A stretch of 64,000 nucleotides of DNA from JANQOH01 sp965201155 (lineage in GTDB: Bacteria; Pseudomonadota; Alphaproteobacteria; UBA7887): NCBI GenBank assembly GCA_965201155.1, contig OZ241752.1, forward strand, positions 1,364,001 through 1,428,000. Direction: 5' to 3'. Under the pieces are notes generated by a model that made no database searches, had not been told where the DNA came from, and was given only the letters and a program-made list of their open reading frames with translations. Numbering within the stretch: position 1 is the first letter of the stretch; each line of letters opens with the position of its first letter. This document shows positions 50,834-59,784 of this stretch, in pieces. The translations under genes were made by a program, and so were the position numbers.

Positions 50834-51613
50834 CTATGTGGTGGGGTCGAGATCGCCGCTCTGGAAGCGCAGGCCGGCGCTGTCTTCCGCCGTCACGCGG
50901 ACGGTGCGCTTGCCTTCCACGAGGTCGAAGAGGAACACGGGGTCGCTGGACAGTGCGGCGTGTGTGGCGAGCGTCGCGATGGCGCCGTCTTCATCGGCCA
51001 GTTCCACGCGGTTGATGTAGTAGGCGGGCACTGCGGCGCCGTCCTCGGTGACAGCGAGGCCGGTATCCATCGGGTGGTTGATCTTGAGTTTCACGCGGCT
51101 GGCGCCGCCGGCGCGGTCGAACTGGCGCACGGCGATTTCTCCCAGCGCGCTTGCCGCGCCGGGATTGAGCGCCGAACAGCCGCCCGGGACCAGCACGCTG
51201 ACGCGCTTGTTGACCACATGCCAGACGCCGTCCGCATCCATTGCTGCGGCGCGTACGGGGCCGGAGCCTTCCAGCCTGATATTGAATCCGACTGCCTGGA
51301 TATAGCGATGCGGAATGATTCGCACTGCCGTCTGGATCGGGTTGTTCTCGGCGAACAGGGCGATCTCGGCGACCTTGCCGAACCCGCGTGTGAGCTTGAT
51401 CATCACCGGCACGCTGAACGGGTCTTCCACCGTGTCGGGCATGGCAAGATGCAGTGCGCGGTCATAGACGACCGGGCCGCCGCCCAGTTCCATCTCCACG
51501 ATATCCGCCCACATGCCGGACCCGAGCGGGTCGCGCTCATTCTCGCCGGCGATGCCGGCTGCGCTGCTGCCTGTCATGACGGCCACAAGCGCCGCCGCCA
51601 GAAGTCTCATCAT
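50834..51613 (-). CDS. Fused SoxY-SoxZ-like carrier protein, copy 2
   Basis: 259 residues from the ATG at 51613, with GGGGGAG upstream. Signal peptide MMRLLAAALVAVMTGSSAAG. Same layout as copy 1, with Cys146 in VPGGCSALN and the SoxZ-like half (SRVKLKINHPMDTGLAVTED). The two copies share phrases such as FAENNPIQ, AVRI and QFDRAGGAS, so they arose by tandem duplication. First gene of the three-gene unit. Confidence 0.88.
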   Translation of the reverse strand: MMRLLAAALVAVMTGSSAAGIAGENERDPLGSGMWADIVEMELGGGPVVYDRALHLAMPDTVEDPFSVPVMIKLTRGFGKVAEIALFAENNPIQTAVRIIPHRYIQAVGFNIRLEGSGPVRAAAMDADGVWHVVNKRVSVLVPGGCSALNPGAASALGEIAVRQFDRAGGASRVKLKINHPMDTGLAVTEDGAAVPAYYINRVELADEDGAIATLATHAALSSDPVFLFDLVEGKRTVRVTAEDSAGLRFQSGDLDPTT

Positions 51614-51709
51614 GGGTCGCTCCCCCCGTTTGCCGCTGGAATACATGGCGTCGCGGAGGATTGTATATTAGTTTTCGGCCACCGAAAAGCGAGATGAGGA
51701 GCAGAGAGC

Positions 51710-52558
51710 ATGTCGGACGGAAACGGGGCGCGCAACGCGGCAGAAAACACGCCTGATATCTCGGCGGCAGGGCTGAAGGAAATGGCGGAAAAGCTGCGCG
51801 TGCTGCTGGCGATCCGCACCATGCCGGTCGGCCTCAAACTGTTCGAGGATGTGGACGAGATGATGGCGGTGCGCGGCATTCGCACGCCGACCCCCGGGTT
51901 CCGTTTCACCGGCTGCCAGTTGGTGACGCAGGCGCGCCTTGCCGGCTTCACGCTCGGCATCGTGCATGACAATGTGCGCGGCCACAGCAATTGCGGCGGC
52001 ATTTTCGGCCTCAACGAACCGGGCGAGGATTATCTCTCCGGCGAACAGATGGACGGTGTGTGGTTTGAAAACCGCGCCGCCGCGAAAGCCCATCAGGACC
52101 TGATGGTGCGCGTCCCTGCCGGGCGTTATCACGGCGTCTGCGCGTCGCCGCTGCGCAGTGCGCGTCTCGACCCGCCGGATATCATCCTGATCTACGCCAA
52201 TCCGGCGCAGATGATCCTCATCGTCAACGGCCTGCAATGGAAACGCTACCGCCGCTATGACATGACCATCACCGGCGAGACTGCCTGTTCCGATTCCTGG
52301 GGCCGGGCGCTGGCGACGCGCGAGACGAGTATTTCCATTCCGTGTTATGCGGAACGCCGCTTTGGCGGCGTTGCCGATGACGAACTGCTCATTGCCCTGC
52401 CGCCCGACGAACTGGCGCGCGCCGTCGAGGGGCTGGAAGGGTTGTCGCGCGTCGGCCTGCGCTATCCCATCCCGCCCTATGGCGCGCATATGGACCCGGC
52501 GCTGGGCATGGCGCGCAGCTATCCCGCCGGCAAGGCGCCTTCTGCCCGCGCTGGATGA
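51710..52558 (+). CDS. DUF169 domain protein
   Basis: 282 residues. LLAIRTMPVGLKLFEDVDEM at the N-terminus, CQLVTQARLAGFTLGI, YHGVCASPLRSA, YANPAQMILIVNG and a Cys-containing TGETACSDSWGRA. This is the DUF169 family, proposed to handle iron-sulfur or cofactor chemistry, not proven. Four cysteines (in FTGCQ, HSNCGG, GVCAS, ETACS) are well placed for a metal or FeS centre. Followed 16 bases later by the dioxygenase. Confidence 0.85.
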   Translation: MSDGNGARNAAENTPDISAAGLKEMAEKLRVLLAIRTMPVGLKLFEDVDEMMAVRGIRTPTPGFRFTGCQLVTQARLAGFTLGIVHDNVRGHSNCGGIFGLNEPGEDYLSGEQMDGVWFENRAAAKAHQDLMVRVPAGRYHGVCASPLRSARLDPPDIILIYANPAQMILIVNGLQWKRYRRYDMTITGETACSDSWGRALATRETSISIPCYAERRFGGVADDELLIALPPDELARAVEGLEGLSRVGLRYPIPPYGAHMDPALGMARSYPAGKAPSARAG

Positions 52559-52574
52559 GCGGCGCCCGCAGCCC

Positions 52575-53399
52575 ATGCTGAGCGCCGCAGACATCGCCCG
52601 CTACCGGCGCGACGGGCAGGTCGTGCCGGACTATACCGTGCCGGCGCCGCTGCTCGCCGCCATGCGGGAAGCGCTGGACCGGCTGCTCGCCGCCAATCCC
52701 GGCCATACCAGCGATTCCATGGTGTGCCCGCATCTTGTCCATGACGGGGCGCAGGACACGCTGGAGACGCCGCTGCGCGGTGCGCCGGAATGGATGAGGT
52801 TCGCGGCAATTCCCGAAATCCTGGATATGGTTTCGCAGCTTGTCGGCCCCGACCTCGTCCTGTGGGGCACGACGGTGTTCGGAAAACCCGCCCGCTGCGG
52901 CCGCGAGACGCCTTGGCATCAGGACGCGATGTACTGGCCGATCGACCCGCCAGCCACCTGCTCGGTGTGGATCGCGCTGGACGACGCCGCGCCCGACAAT
53001 GGCTGCCTGCGTGTGGTCCACGGCTCGCACCGCGCGGGGCAGATGATGGCCCACCGGGTGGTGGGCGGGCGCGATGTGGTGCTGTCGTTCGAGGCCGAGG
53101 CGGCGGCCGATGCCGACAGCCGCGCGCATGATGTGGTGTTGCGGGCGGGGCAGATTTCCCTGCACGACATTCATTTGCTTCATGGTTCCAATGCGAACCG
53201 CTCGGGCCGGCGGCGCGCCGCGTTCGTGCTGCGCCTGATGCCGGCGGCGTCGCTGTTCGACCGCGCGCTCGGCGCCCGCTGGGCGCAAGAGGGGCGGCGG
53301 CTGGATTTCAGCCGCCGCCGCATCATTCTGGTGCGCGGCGCAAACCGGCATCACGGGAATGACTTTTCTATCGGCGCCGCGGCGGGCATTCCCGCATGA
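52575..53399 (+). CDS. Phytanoyl-CoA dioxygenase (PhyH) family protein
   Basis: 274 residues, Fe(II)/2-oxoglutarate oxygenase. Iron ligands: ETPWHQDAMYW (HxD) and the distal His in HDIHLLHGSNAN, with an Arg for 2-oxoglutarate in NRSGRRRAAFVLR. DNGCLRVVHGSH is the typical loop before the second half. The substrate is not predictable; marine and soil members hydroxylate diverse small molecules. lepA starts inside its stop codon (ATGA). Confidence 0.9.
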   Translation: MLSAADIARYRRDGQVVPDYTVPAPLLAAMREALDRLLAANPGHTSDSMVCPHLVHDGAQDTLETPLRGAPEWMRFAAIPEILDMVSQLVGPDLVLWGTTVFGKPARCGRETPWHQDAMYWPIDPPATCSVWIALDDAAPDNGCLRVVHGSHRAGQMMAHRVVGGRDVVLSFEAEAAADADSRAHDVVLRAGQISLHDIHLLHGSNANRSGRRRAAFVLRLMPAASLFDRALGARWAQEGRRLDFSRRRIILVRGANRHHGNDFSIGAAAGIPA

Positions 53400-55192
53400 C
53401 GACGACGCATATTCGCAATTTCGCGATCATCGCTCATATCGATCACGGGAAATCGACGCTGGCCGACCGGCTCATCGAACGCTGCGGCGGCCTCGATGCG
53501 CGCGAAATGTCGGCGCAAGTGCTCGATTCCATGGATATCGAACGCGAGCGCGGCATTACCATCAAGGCGCAGACTGTGCGTCTCGCCTATCGTGCCGGCG
53601 ACGGCGCTGTGTGGCAGTTGAATCTCATCGATACGCCCGGTCATGTGGATTTTTCCTATGAAGTGAGCCGCAGCCTTGCAGCCTGCGAAGGCTCGCTGCT
53701 GGTGGTGGACGCCAGCCAGGGCGTGGAGGCGCAAACGCTGGCCAATGTCTACAAGGCCATCGACCAGGACCATGAAATCGTCATCGCGCTGAACAAGGTC
53801 GACCTGCCGGCGGCGGAGCCGGACCGCGTGCGCACGCAGATCGCCGACATGGTGGGGCTGGACGCCGATGATGCGCTGGAAATCTCGGCCAAGACCGGAC
53901 AGGGCGTCGATGCGGTGCTGGAAGCGCTGGTCGAACGCCTGCCGCCGCCGGCCGGAGACCGCACCGCGCCGCTCAAGGCGCTGCTGGTGGATAGCTGGTA
54001 CGACGCCTATCTTGGCGTCATCGTGCTGGTCCGCGTTCAGGACGGGGAATTGCGCAAGGGCCGGAAGGTCCGGTTCATGGCGACCGGCACGGCGCACCAG
54101 ATCGACCGTGTGGGCGTCTTCACGCCCAAGGCGACGCCCGTGGATGCGCTGGGGCCCGGGGAAGTCGGCTTCATCACTGCTGCCATCAAGACCGTGGCCG
54201 ATACGCGCGTCGGCGATACGATCACCGACGACCGCCGCCCCGCCGCCGACGCATTGCCGGGCTTCCGGCCCAGCATCCCGGTGGTGTTCTGCGGACTCTA
54301 CCCCGCCGACAAGGCCGACTATGAGCGGCTGCGCGAAAGCCTTGCCAAGCTGCGCCTGAACGACGCCAGTTTCCAGTATGATGCGGAGACGTCAGCGGCG
54401 CTGGGCCTCGGCTTTCGCTGCGGCTTTCTCGGCCTGCTGCATCTGGAGATCGTGCAGGAGCGGCTGGAGCGGGAGTTCGACCTCGACCTCGTGACGACGG
54501 CGCCCAGCGTCATCTACCGGGTGCACAGTACTGCCAGCGCAGCGCTGGAACTGCACAACCCGGCTGACCTGCCCGACCCGGTGCATATCGCGCATATCGA
54601 GGAGCCGTGGATTCGCGCCACCATATTCGTGCCCGGCGACTATCTGGGCGGCGTGCTCGGCCTGTGCACCGACCGCCGCGGCGAACAGGTGGAACTGACC
54701 TATGTCGGCGCGCGCGCGATGGTGGTCTACCGCCTGCCGCTGAATGAAGTGGTGTTCGACTTCTATGACCGCCTGAAGTCGATCAGCAGCGGCTATGCGA
54801 GTTTCGATTATGAACTGGACGGCTACCAGACCGGCAATCTGGTCAAGGTGGCGATCCTGGTCAATGGCGAGACGGTGGACAGCCTGGCATTCATGAGCCA
54901 TTACTCGCGGGCGGAGTCGCGCGGCCGCCAGCTATGCGAAAAACTGAAAACGCTCATCCCGCGCCAGTTGTTCAAGGTCGCCATACAGGCGGCGGTGGGT
55001 GGGCGCGTGATCGCCCGCGAGACGGTGAGCGCCCTGCGCAAGGATGTGACGGCCAAATGCTATGGCGGCGACGCCACCCGCAAGCGCAAGCTGCTGGAAA
55101 AGCAGAAGCGCGGCAAGAAGCGCATGCGCCAGATCGGCAATGTGGAAATTCCGCAGGAGGCGTTTCTCGCGGCGCTGCGTATCGAAAACTGA
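53396..55192 (+). CDS. lepA: Elongation factor 4 (LepA)
   Basis: 598 residues, the family's usual length. G1 AHIDHGKST (13-21), G2 RERGITIKAQ, G3 DTPGHVDF, G4 ALNKVDLP. The LepA-specific C-terminus contains KRMRQIGNVEIPQEAFLAAL. It back-translocates stalled ribosomes. ATGA overlap with the dioxygenase gene. Confidence 0.97.
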   Translation: MTTTHIRNFAIIAHIDHGKSTLADRLIERCGGLDAREMSAQVLDSMDIERERGITIKAQTVRLAYRAGDGAVWQLNLIDTPGHVDFSYEVSRSLAACEGSLLVVDASQGVEAQTLANVYKAIDQDHEIVIALNKVDLPAAEPDRVRTQIADMVGLDADDALEISAKTGQGVDAVLEALVERLPPPAGDRTAPLKALLVDSWYDAYLGVIVLVRVQDGELRKGRKVRFMATGTAHQIDRVGVFTPKATPVDALGPGEVGFITAAIKTVADTRVGDTITDDRRPAADALPGFRPSIPVVFCGLYPADKADYERLRESLAKLRLNDASFQYDAETSAALGLGFRCGFLGLLHLEIVQERLEREFDLDLVTTAPSVIYRVHSTASAALELHNPADLPDPVHIAHIEEPWIRATIFVPGDYLGGVLGLCTDRRGEQVELTYVGARAMVVYRLPLNEVVFDFYDRLKSISSGYASFDYELDGYQTGNLVKVAILVNGETVDSLAFMSHYSRAESRGRQLCEKLKTLIPRQLFKVAIQAAVGGRVIARETVSALRKDVTAKCYGGDATRKRKLLEKQKRGKKRMRQIGNVEIPQEAFLAALRIEN

Positions 55193-55205
55193 GCGGCGGC
55201 GCGCC

Positions 55206-56219
55206 TCACATGTGCTCGCGTACCACCATTTCGGCGATTTGCACTGCGTTGAGCGCCGCACCCTTGCGCAGATTGTCTGCCACCACCCACAGATTCAGGC
55301 CGTAAGGCACGGTGTGGTCCTCACGCACGCGGCTGACAAGGATGTCGAACTCGCCCACGCAGTCGAGGGGCGTGGCGTAAAGCTCTTCGCCCGGGTCATC
55401 GACCAACTGGACGCCCGGCGCGATGGCCAGTGCATCGCGTGCGTCTTCAAGGTGGAGGGGTGTTTCGAACTCCACATTTATCGCTTCAGCATGGCCGACA
55501 AACACCGGCACGCGCACGCATGTGGCGGAAACCAGGATTTCCGGATCCAGGATTTTCTGTGTCTCCTGCACCATCTTGCGCTCCTCGCCGGTGGCCCCGC
55601 CTTCGACAAAGCGGTCGATATGCGGGATGGCGTTGAAGGCGATGCGGCGCGGGAAAACCGCCGGCTCATGATGCTCGTGAAAATAGATTTTGCGCGTCTG
55701 GTCGAACAGTTCGTCCATGGCCGCCTTGCCGGCCCCCGAAACTGACTGATAGGTGGCGACGACAATGCGCTTGATGCGCGCGAGATCATGCAGCGGCTTC
55801 AGCGCCGCGACCATCTGGATGGTCGAGCAGTTGGGGTTGGCGATGATATTGCCGGGGCGAAAGCTCTCGAGCGCTTCGGGGTTCACTTCCGGCACCACCA
55901 GCGGCACGTCCGGCTCCATGCGGAACCGCGAACTGTTGTCGATGACGACGCATCCGGCGGCGGCGGCGACGGGGGCGTAGGTATCCGACACGGCGGCCCC
56001 GGGAGAAAACAGGCCGAGATCGATGCCTTCGAAATCAAAATCGTCGAGGCGGCGCACCGTCAGCGTGCGATCCTCGCCGAACGACACTTCGCGCCCGGCG
56101 GAGCGGTCGGAGGACAGTGCAAACACTTCGTCGGCGGGGAATTCCCGTTCGGCGAGAATGGCGAGGATTTCCCGCCCGACATTGCCGGTGGCGCCGGCCA
56201 CCGCGATCCGATATCCCAT
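55206..56219 (-). CDS. asd: Aspartate-semialdehyde dehydrogenase
   Basis: 337 residues. NADP loop VAGATGNVGREIL, ALSSDRSAG, catalytic Cys131 in NPNCSTIQ, AFNAIPHID and a His in the C-terminal half. It makes aspartate semialdehyde for lysine, threonine, methionine and diaminopimelate. The ATG at 56219 has GGGAGAG upstream. Convergent with lepA, 13 bases apart. Confidence 0.97.
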   Translation of the reverse strand: MGYRIAVAGATGNVGREILAILAEREFPADEVFALSSDRSAGREVSFGEDRTLTVRRLDDFDFEGIDLGLFSPGAAVSDTYAPVAAAAGCVVIDNSSRFRMEPDVPLVVPEVNPEALESFRPGNIIANPNCSTIQMVAALKPLHDLARIKRIVVATYQSVSGAGKAAMDELFDQTRKIYFHEHHEPAVFPRRIAFNAIPHIDRFVEGGATGEERKMVQETQKILDPEILVSATCVRVPVFVGHAEAINVEFETPLHLEDARDALAIAPGVQLVDDPGEELYATPLDCVGEFDILVSRVREDHTVPYGLNLWVVADNLRKGAALNAVQIAEMVVREHM

Positions 56220-56615
56220 TTCTCTCCCGCCCCTTGTTCGGCTCCGGCGGATAGCAAATGACGCCGCCCCCGGCAAGGGTCTGCGGGAAATCTCGATCGG
56301 CCATTGTGAGGCTCAGGGCAGGCCGGCTGCGGCAGAGCACCGGCGCTGCATGATTCCCGGACGCGCGGGCGGACGCCGCAGGAGAACCGGCAGAGCGAGT
56401 CGCAGGAAGGCCGGAACGTGACCCGAATCATGTTGCAATGCAGAAAAACTCCCCGGAGACAAGACCCTGATATCAATTTGTTGCGGTTATGTTTTTCTCA
56501 TCAGTGCTATTCCGAAGCGCTTTGTGGACTGAAAAACAGGAATATTTCTATTTTGGGGCTGGACAAGCGCGATCCTTCGCAATAGCAATGCTGCATTGCA
56601 ACATAGGGGCGAGCT
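56220..56615. promoter_or_regulatory. asd/aceA intergenic region with repeated TTGCAATGC motifs
   Basis: No gene. The 9-mer TTGCAATGC occurs at 56433-56441, and its exact reverse complement GCATTGCAA at 56593-56601. The latter forms the right half of a perfect palindrome GCAATGC-T-GCATTGC (56585-56599) that ends 17 bases before the aceA ATG. These are good candidate operator sites for an isocitrate lyase regulator (RamB/ScfR-type regulators are reported to bind TTTGCAAA-like sites). Confidence 0.5.
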
Positions 56616-57920
56616 ATGAGCCTAACCGAAGAGACAACCACTCTTGAGCAGCACTGGCGGGACGATCCCCGCTGGCAGGGAACAAGGCGCGGATATTCAG
56701 CCGCCGACGTTATACGCCTGCGCGGCTCGGTGCAGGTCGAGCATACACTGGCGCGGCGGGGCGCGGAACGATTGTGGGCCGCTCTCCAGACCGGGATCGG
56801 GGTCCGCGCACTCGGCGCTGTCACCGGCAATCAGGCGGTGCAAATGGCGAAGGCGGGGCTGCAATCCATCTATCTTTCAGGATGGCAGGTGGCGGCCGAC
56901 GCCAACAATGCCGGGCAGATGTATCCCGACCAGAGCCTCTATCCCGCCGACAGCGCTCCTGATCTCATTCGCCGAATCAATGGCGCGCTGGCTCGCGCCG
57001 ACCAGATCCACCATGCCGAGGGCGACAATTCGATCGACTGGTTCCTGCCCATCCTCGCGGATGCGGAAGCCGGTTTCGGCGGCGTGCTGAATGCGTTCGA
57101 GCTCATGAAGGATATGATCGACGCGGGTGCGGCCGGCGTACATTTCGAGGACCAGCTCTCGTCGGCAAAGAAATGCGGCCATATGGGCGGCAAGGTGGTG
57201 CTTCCGACCCGGGAAGCGGTGCAGAAGCTGATCGCAGCGCGCCTGGCGGCCGATGTCTGCGGCGTGCCTACCCTGCTGGTCGCGCGCACCGACGCGCTTG
57301 CCGCGAAACTGCTCACCAGCGATATCGATCCGAACGACGCACCCTTCGTCACCGGTGCGCGCACGGTTGAGGGTTTCTACGAGGTGAGATGCGGCATGGA
57401 CCAGGCGGTCTCGCGCGGGATCGCCTACGCGCCCTATGCGGATCTGATCTGGTGCGAGACCTCGAAGCCGGACCTCGGCGAGGCCCGCGAATTCGCGGAG
57501 GCAATCCGCGAGCGCTTCCCCGGCAAGATGCTGGCCTATAACTGTTCGCCCTCCTTCAACTGGAAGGCGAAGCTCGACGACGCAATGGTTGCGAGATTCC
57601 AGGATTCCCTGGCAGAGATGGGATACCGGTACCAGTTCATCACGCTCGCCGGCTTCCATGCCATCAATTACGGCATGTTCGAGCTGGCTCGCGGCTATCG
57701 CCAGGGCGCAATGAGCGCCTATGTCGCACTGCAGGAAGCGGAGTTCGCGGCCGAGCCGCTGGGTTACACCGCCCACAGGCACCAGCGCGAAGTGGGCGCG
57801 GGCTATTTCGACGCCGTTACCCAGACCGTGACCGGCGGGGCAAGCTCGATCGCAGCCCTTGCCGGTTCGACAGAGGAAGAGCAGTTCGAAGCGGCGCGGG
57901 CGGAAATCGCCGCCGAATAA
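56616..57920 (+). CDS. aceA: Isocitrate lyase
   Basis: 434 residues. Splits isocitrate to glyoxylate and succinate, letting the cell grow on C2 compounds or fatty acids. Signature KKCGHMGGKV with catalytic Cys187, LSGWQVAADAN, HFEDQLSSAKK and LAYNCSPSFNW. No malate synthase gene is in the window. Upstream palindromes suggest tight control, and a strong hairpin follows the stop. Confidence 0.97.
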   Translation: MSLTEETTTLEQHWRDDPRWQGTRRGYSAADVIRLRGSVQVEHTLARRGAERLWAALQTGIGVRALGAVTGNQAVQMAKAGLQSIYLSGWQVAADANNAGQMYPDQSLYPADSAPDLIRRINGALARADQIHHAEGDNSIDWFLPILADAEAGFGGVLNAFELMKDMIDAGAAGVHFEDQLSSAKKCGHMGGKVVLPTREAVQKLIAARLAADVCGVPTLLVARTDALAAKLLTSDIDPNDAPFVTGARTVEGFYEVRCGMDQAVSRGIAYAPYADLIWCETSKPDLGEAREFAEAIRERFPGKMLAYNCSPSFNWKAKLDDAMVARFQDSLAEMGYRYQFITLAGFHAINYGMFELARGYRQGAMSAYVALQEAEFAAEPLGYTAHRHQREVGAGYFDAVTQTVTGGASSIAALAGSTEEEQFEAARAEIAAE

Positions 57921-57938
57921 CGAGAACTGCCGCCGTTA

Positions 57939-57972
57939 CCGCGCCGGGGGCCTCCTACTTCCCCCGGCGCGG
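57939..57972. terminator. GC-rich hairpin after aceA
   Basis: A stem of about 12 bp, CCGCGCCGGGGG with its complement, around a 10-base loop. It lacks a T-run after it on the plus strand. It lies between aceA and a convergent gene and may serve both. Confidence 0.6.
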
Positions 57973-58002
57973 GCGCTGCACCCGACATGGCGCCGGGACT
58001 GC

Positions 58003-59133
58003 CTATTCGTCGTCGTCGCTTGCAAGTTCGCGAATGGCAGCGTTGATCAGGCGCCAGCGCTGCCCGATACGTTCGAGGTCGCCGGTGACGATCACCGGGT
58101 TACGCGCGTCATGAGCGCGGATAGCTACAGAATAGTTGTGTTGGTCGAGCAGGGCGCTGACCGACTGGGTGTTCCCCTCCATGTCCACCTTGAAGGTGAC
58201 TTGTCCCTCGGGCTCGTGTTCGCCCCGGGTTAATTTGTGCACGGTGCCGAAAAGTTTCGCATCCGGTTCGGGTTCACGGGCAAGGAAGGTGCGTGCGGCC
58301 TCCTTGAAGCCACCGGCGTCACTTTCGGAAAACCGGATGCGGCGGCGAGTCTCGGGAGTCGGTCGGGTCCTCGCCCAGCTTACGCTGACCTCCAACCCGC
58401 CGGCTCCGTCCAGGAGTTTGGCGACGGCGTCGCACAGGTTAGCGCTCACGCCCGCCTGTACCGCTCGTTCAAATGCTTCCGAGCCCTCGCCCGAATGCGC
58501 AATCTCCGCGGCACGGCGCGATGCTTCGAGCGCCTCGACAAGACGGTGGGTAACCTGGCGTTCATAGGGTTCGTCACCGAAATCGGTCCAGGACGGGTCC
58601 AGCATGGGCTGAAGCACCGGCGGCACCGGGGCCAGCATCGTGATGACAAAACTCCCATGCTCGGTCTGGCCCAGCCTTACATGCTGCATGTATTCCGCAG
58701 CTTCGCGATTGGCGCCCGTGCGGTATACAGGCTGTGGTCTCGTCGTGGCGCAGGCAGCCGCCAGAAGCATCTCCCTGGCCTGTGCGACCATCCGGACGCC
58801 CGCGTTGATCGGGACGGAGCCGTCATGTTCGGGCGCTGTGGCGCGAACCCGTATGACGTCCCGGTCGGCGCCTGTCAGGTCACGATAGACCGCGAGTTCG
58901 TCCTGTTCATTCACTTCACAGAAGACGGCGATGAGGCGGGAGACGACCGACGCGTAATCGGCAAGGCGGTCGCTCCGCGGCAAGATGATCTCGGGTTTGT
59001 CTTCGCCGATGTAAATGTCGGCATGATCCCCATATGGTTCCGCCTTCGCCCACCCCTCGCCTCGCGCATAAGCGGCAAGAGCCGCAGGCGAAATCGCTGT
59101 CAGGGCACCCGGGTCGAGAATTCGTATTCTCAT
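58003..59133 (-). CDS. Conserved hypothetical protein, possibly defence-related
   Basis: 376 residues from the ATG at 59133 (GGGGGAAG upstream). No signal peptide or membrane helix. Recognisable but unnamed pattern: AISPAALAAYARGEGWAKAE, ILPRSDRLADYASVVSRLI, YMQHVRLGQTEHGSFVITML, then VIVTGDLERIGQRWRL near the end. I believe proteins like this occur in varied bacteria near mobile or defence genes, but I cannot name a domain. It is flanked by a 650-base gap upstream, so it may be transferred. Confidence 0.75.
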   Translation of the reverse strand: MRIRILDPGALTAISPAALAAYARGEGWAKAEPYGDHADIYIGEDKPEIILPRSDRLADYASVVSRLIAVFCEVNEQDELAVYRDLTGADRDVIRVRATAPEHDGSVPINAGVRMVAQAREMLLAAACATTRPQPVYRTGANREAAEYMQHVRLGQTEHGSFVITMLAPVPPVLQPMLDPSWTDFGDEPYERQVTHRLVEALEASRRAAEIAHSGEGSEAFERAVQAGVSANLCDAVAKLLDGAGGLEVSVSWARTRPTPETRRRIRFSESDAGGFKEAARTFLAREPEPDAKLFGTVHKLTRGEHEPEGQVTFKVDMEGNTQSVSALLDQHNYSVAIRAHDARNPVIVTGDLERIGQRWRLINAAIRELASDDDE

Positions 59134-59784
59134 GACAAGCTTCCCCCTCTGGCTCGGTTCATCCGAAGGCATAAACCATGATCTTGTGGGCCGGCGTAAA
59201 CGCCACCTGCGTTACACCCAATATATGCGCCGCTGCGGTCATCGCGCGTTCCGATGCTTCGATAACCCCACTCCTGATGAACCCGTCGGGGCTGTCAAGC
59301 CGTTTTTCCGGAGAGCAGGCGCATCCTGCTTGCTTCGTATCGGTGGCATATTCTCGCGCAAGCGGGGTGAACGGCCGCTTTCGGCCCCCGAACTGCCGGT
59401 TCAAACACGTCGCTGCACACGATCATGCCGCCAGCAATGCACTGGATTTCAATAGCTGTTCCGTTTGCCGGGCACGGGGCGTGTTCGCCTGCCAGAAATT
59501 ACCGCTTGCACGATGCCTTGATTTGCAACACGGACGGTGTCAGATTACTGCCCAGTACCCGCCGGCAGCGTGCTGTCGGCTCAAGGGCTGCTCCCCGGAG
59601 CAGCCTTTGCTTATTCTGGGGGGCGACAGCGCAAGGGGCTGTGCCCGCCTGACAGCATTTCCGGTTCGTGCGAGCGATTGAAAGCGATCGCCGACGGCAG
59701 TATTATTGCGGCAGTCGCATCCCGCAGGACGTAGCGACCGAGCGGCGGCGCTCGCGCGAAATCTCGAAGACAGGAGTCCGAACC
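59134..59784. other. No gene supported
   Basis: A minus-strand frame of 81 codons (59159-59404) has no start signal or recognised domain. The stretch must hold promoters for the hypothetical gene on its left and the SoxYZ-like gene on its right. AGGAG precedes the latter's ATG. Confidence 0.4.
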
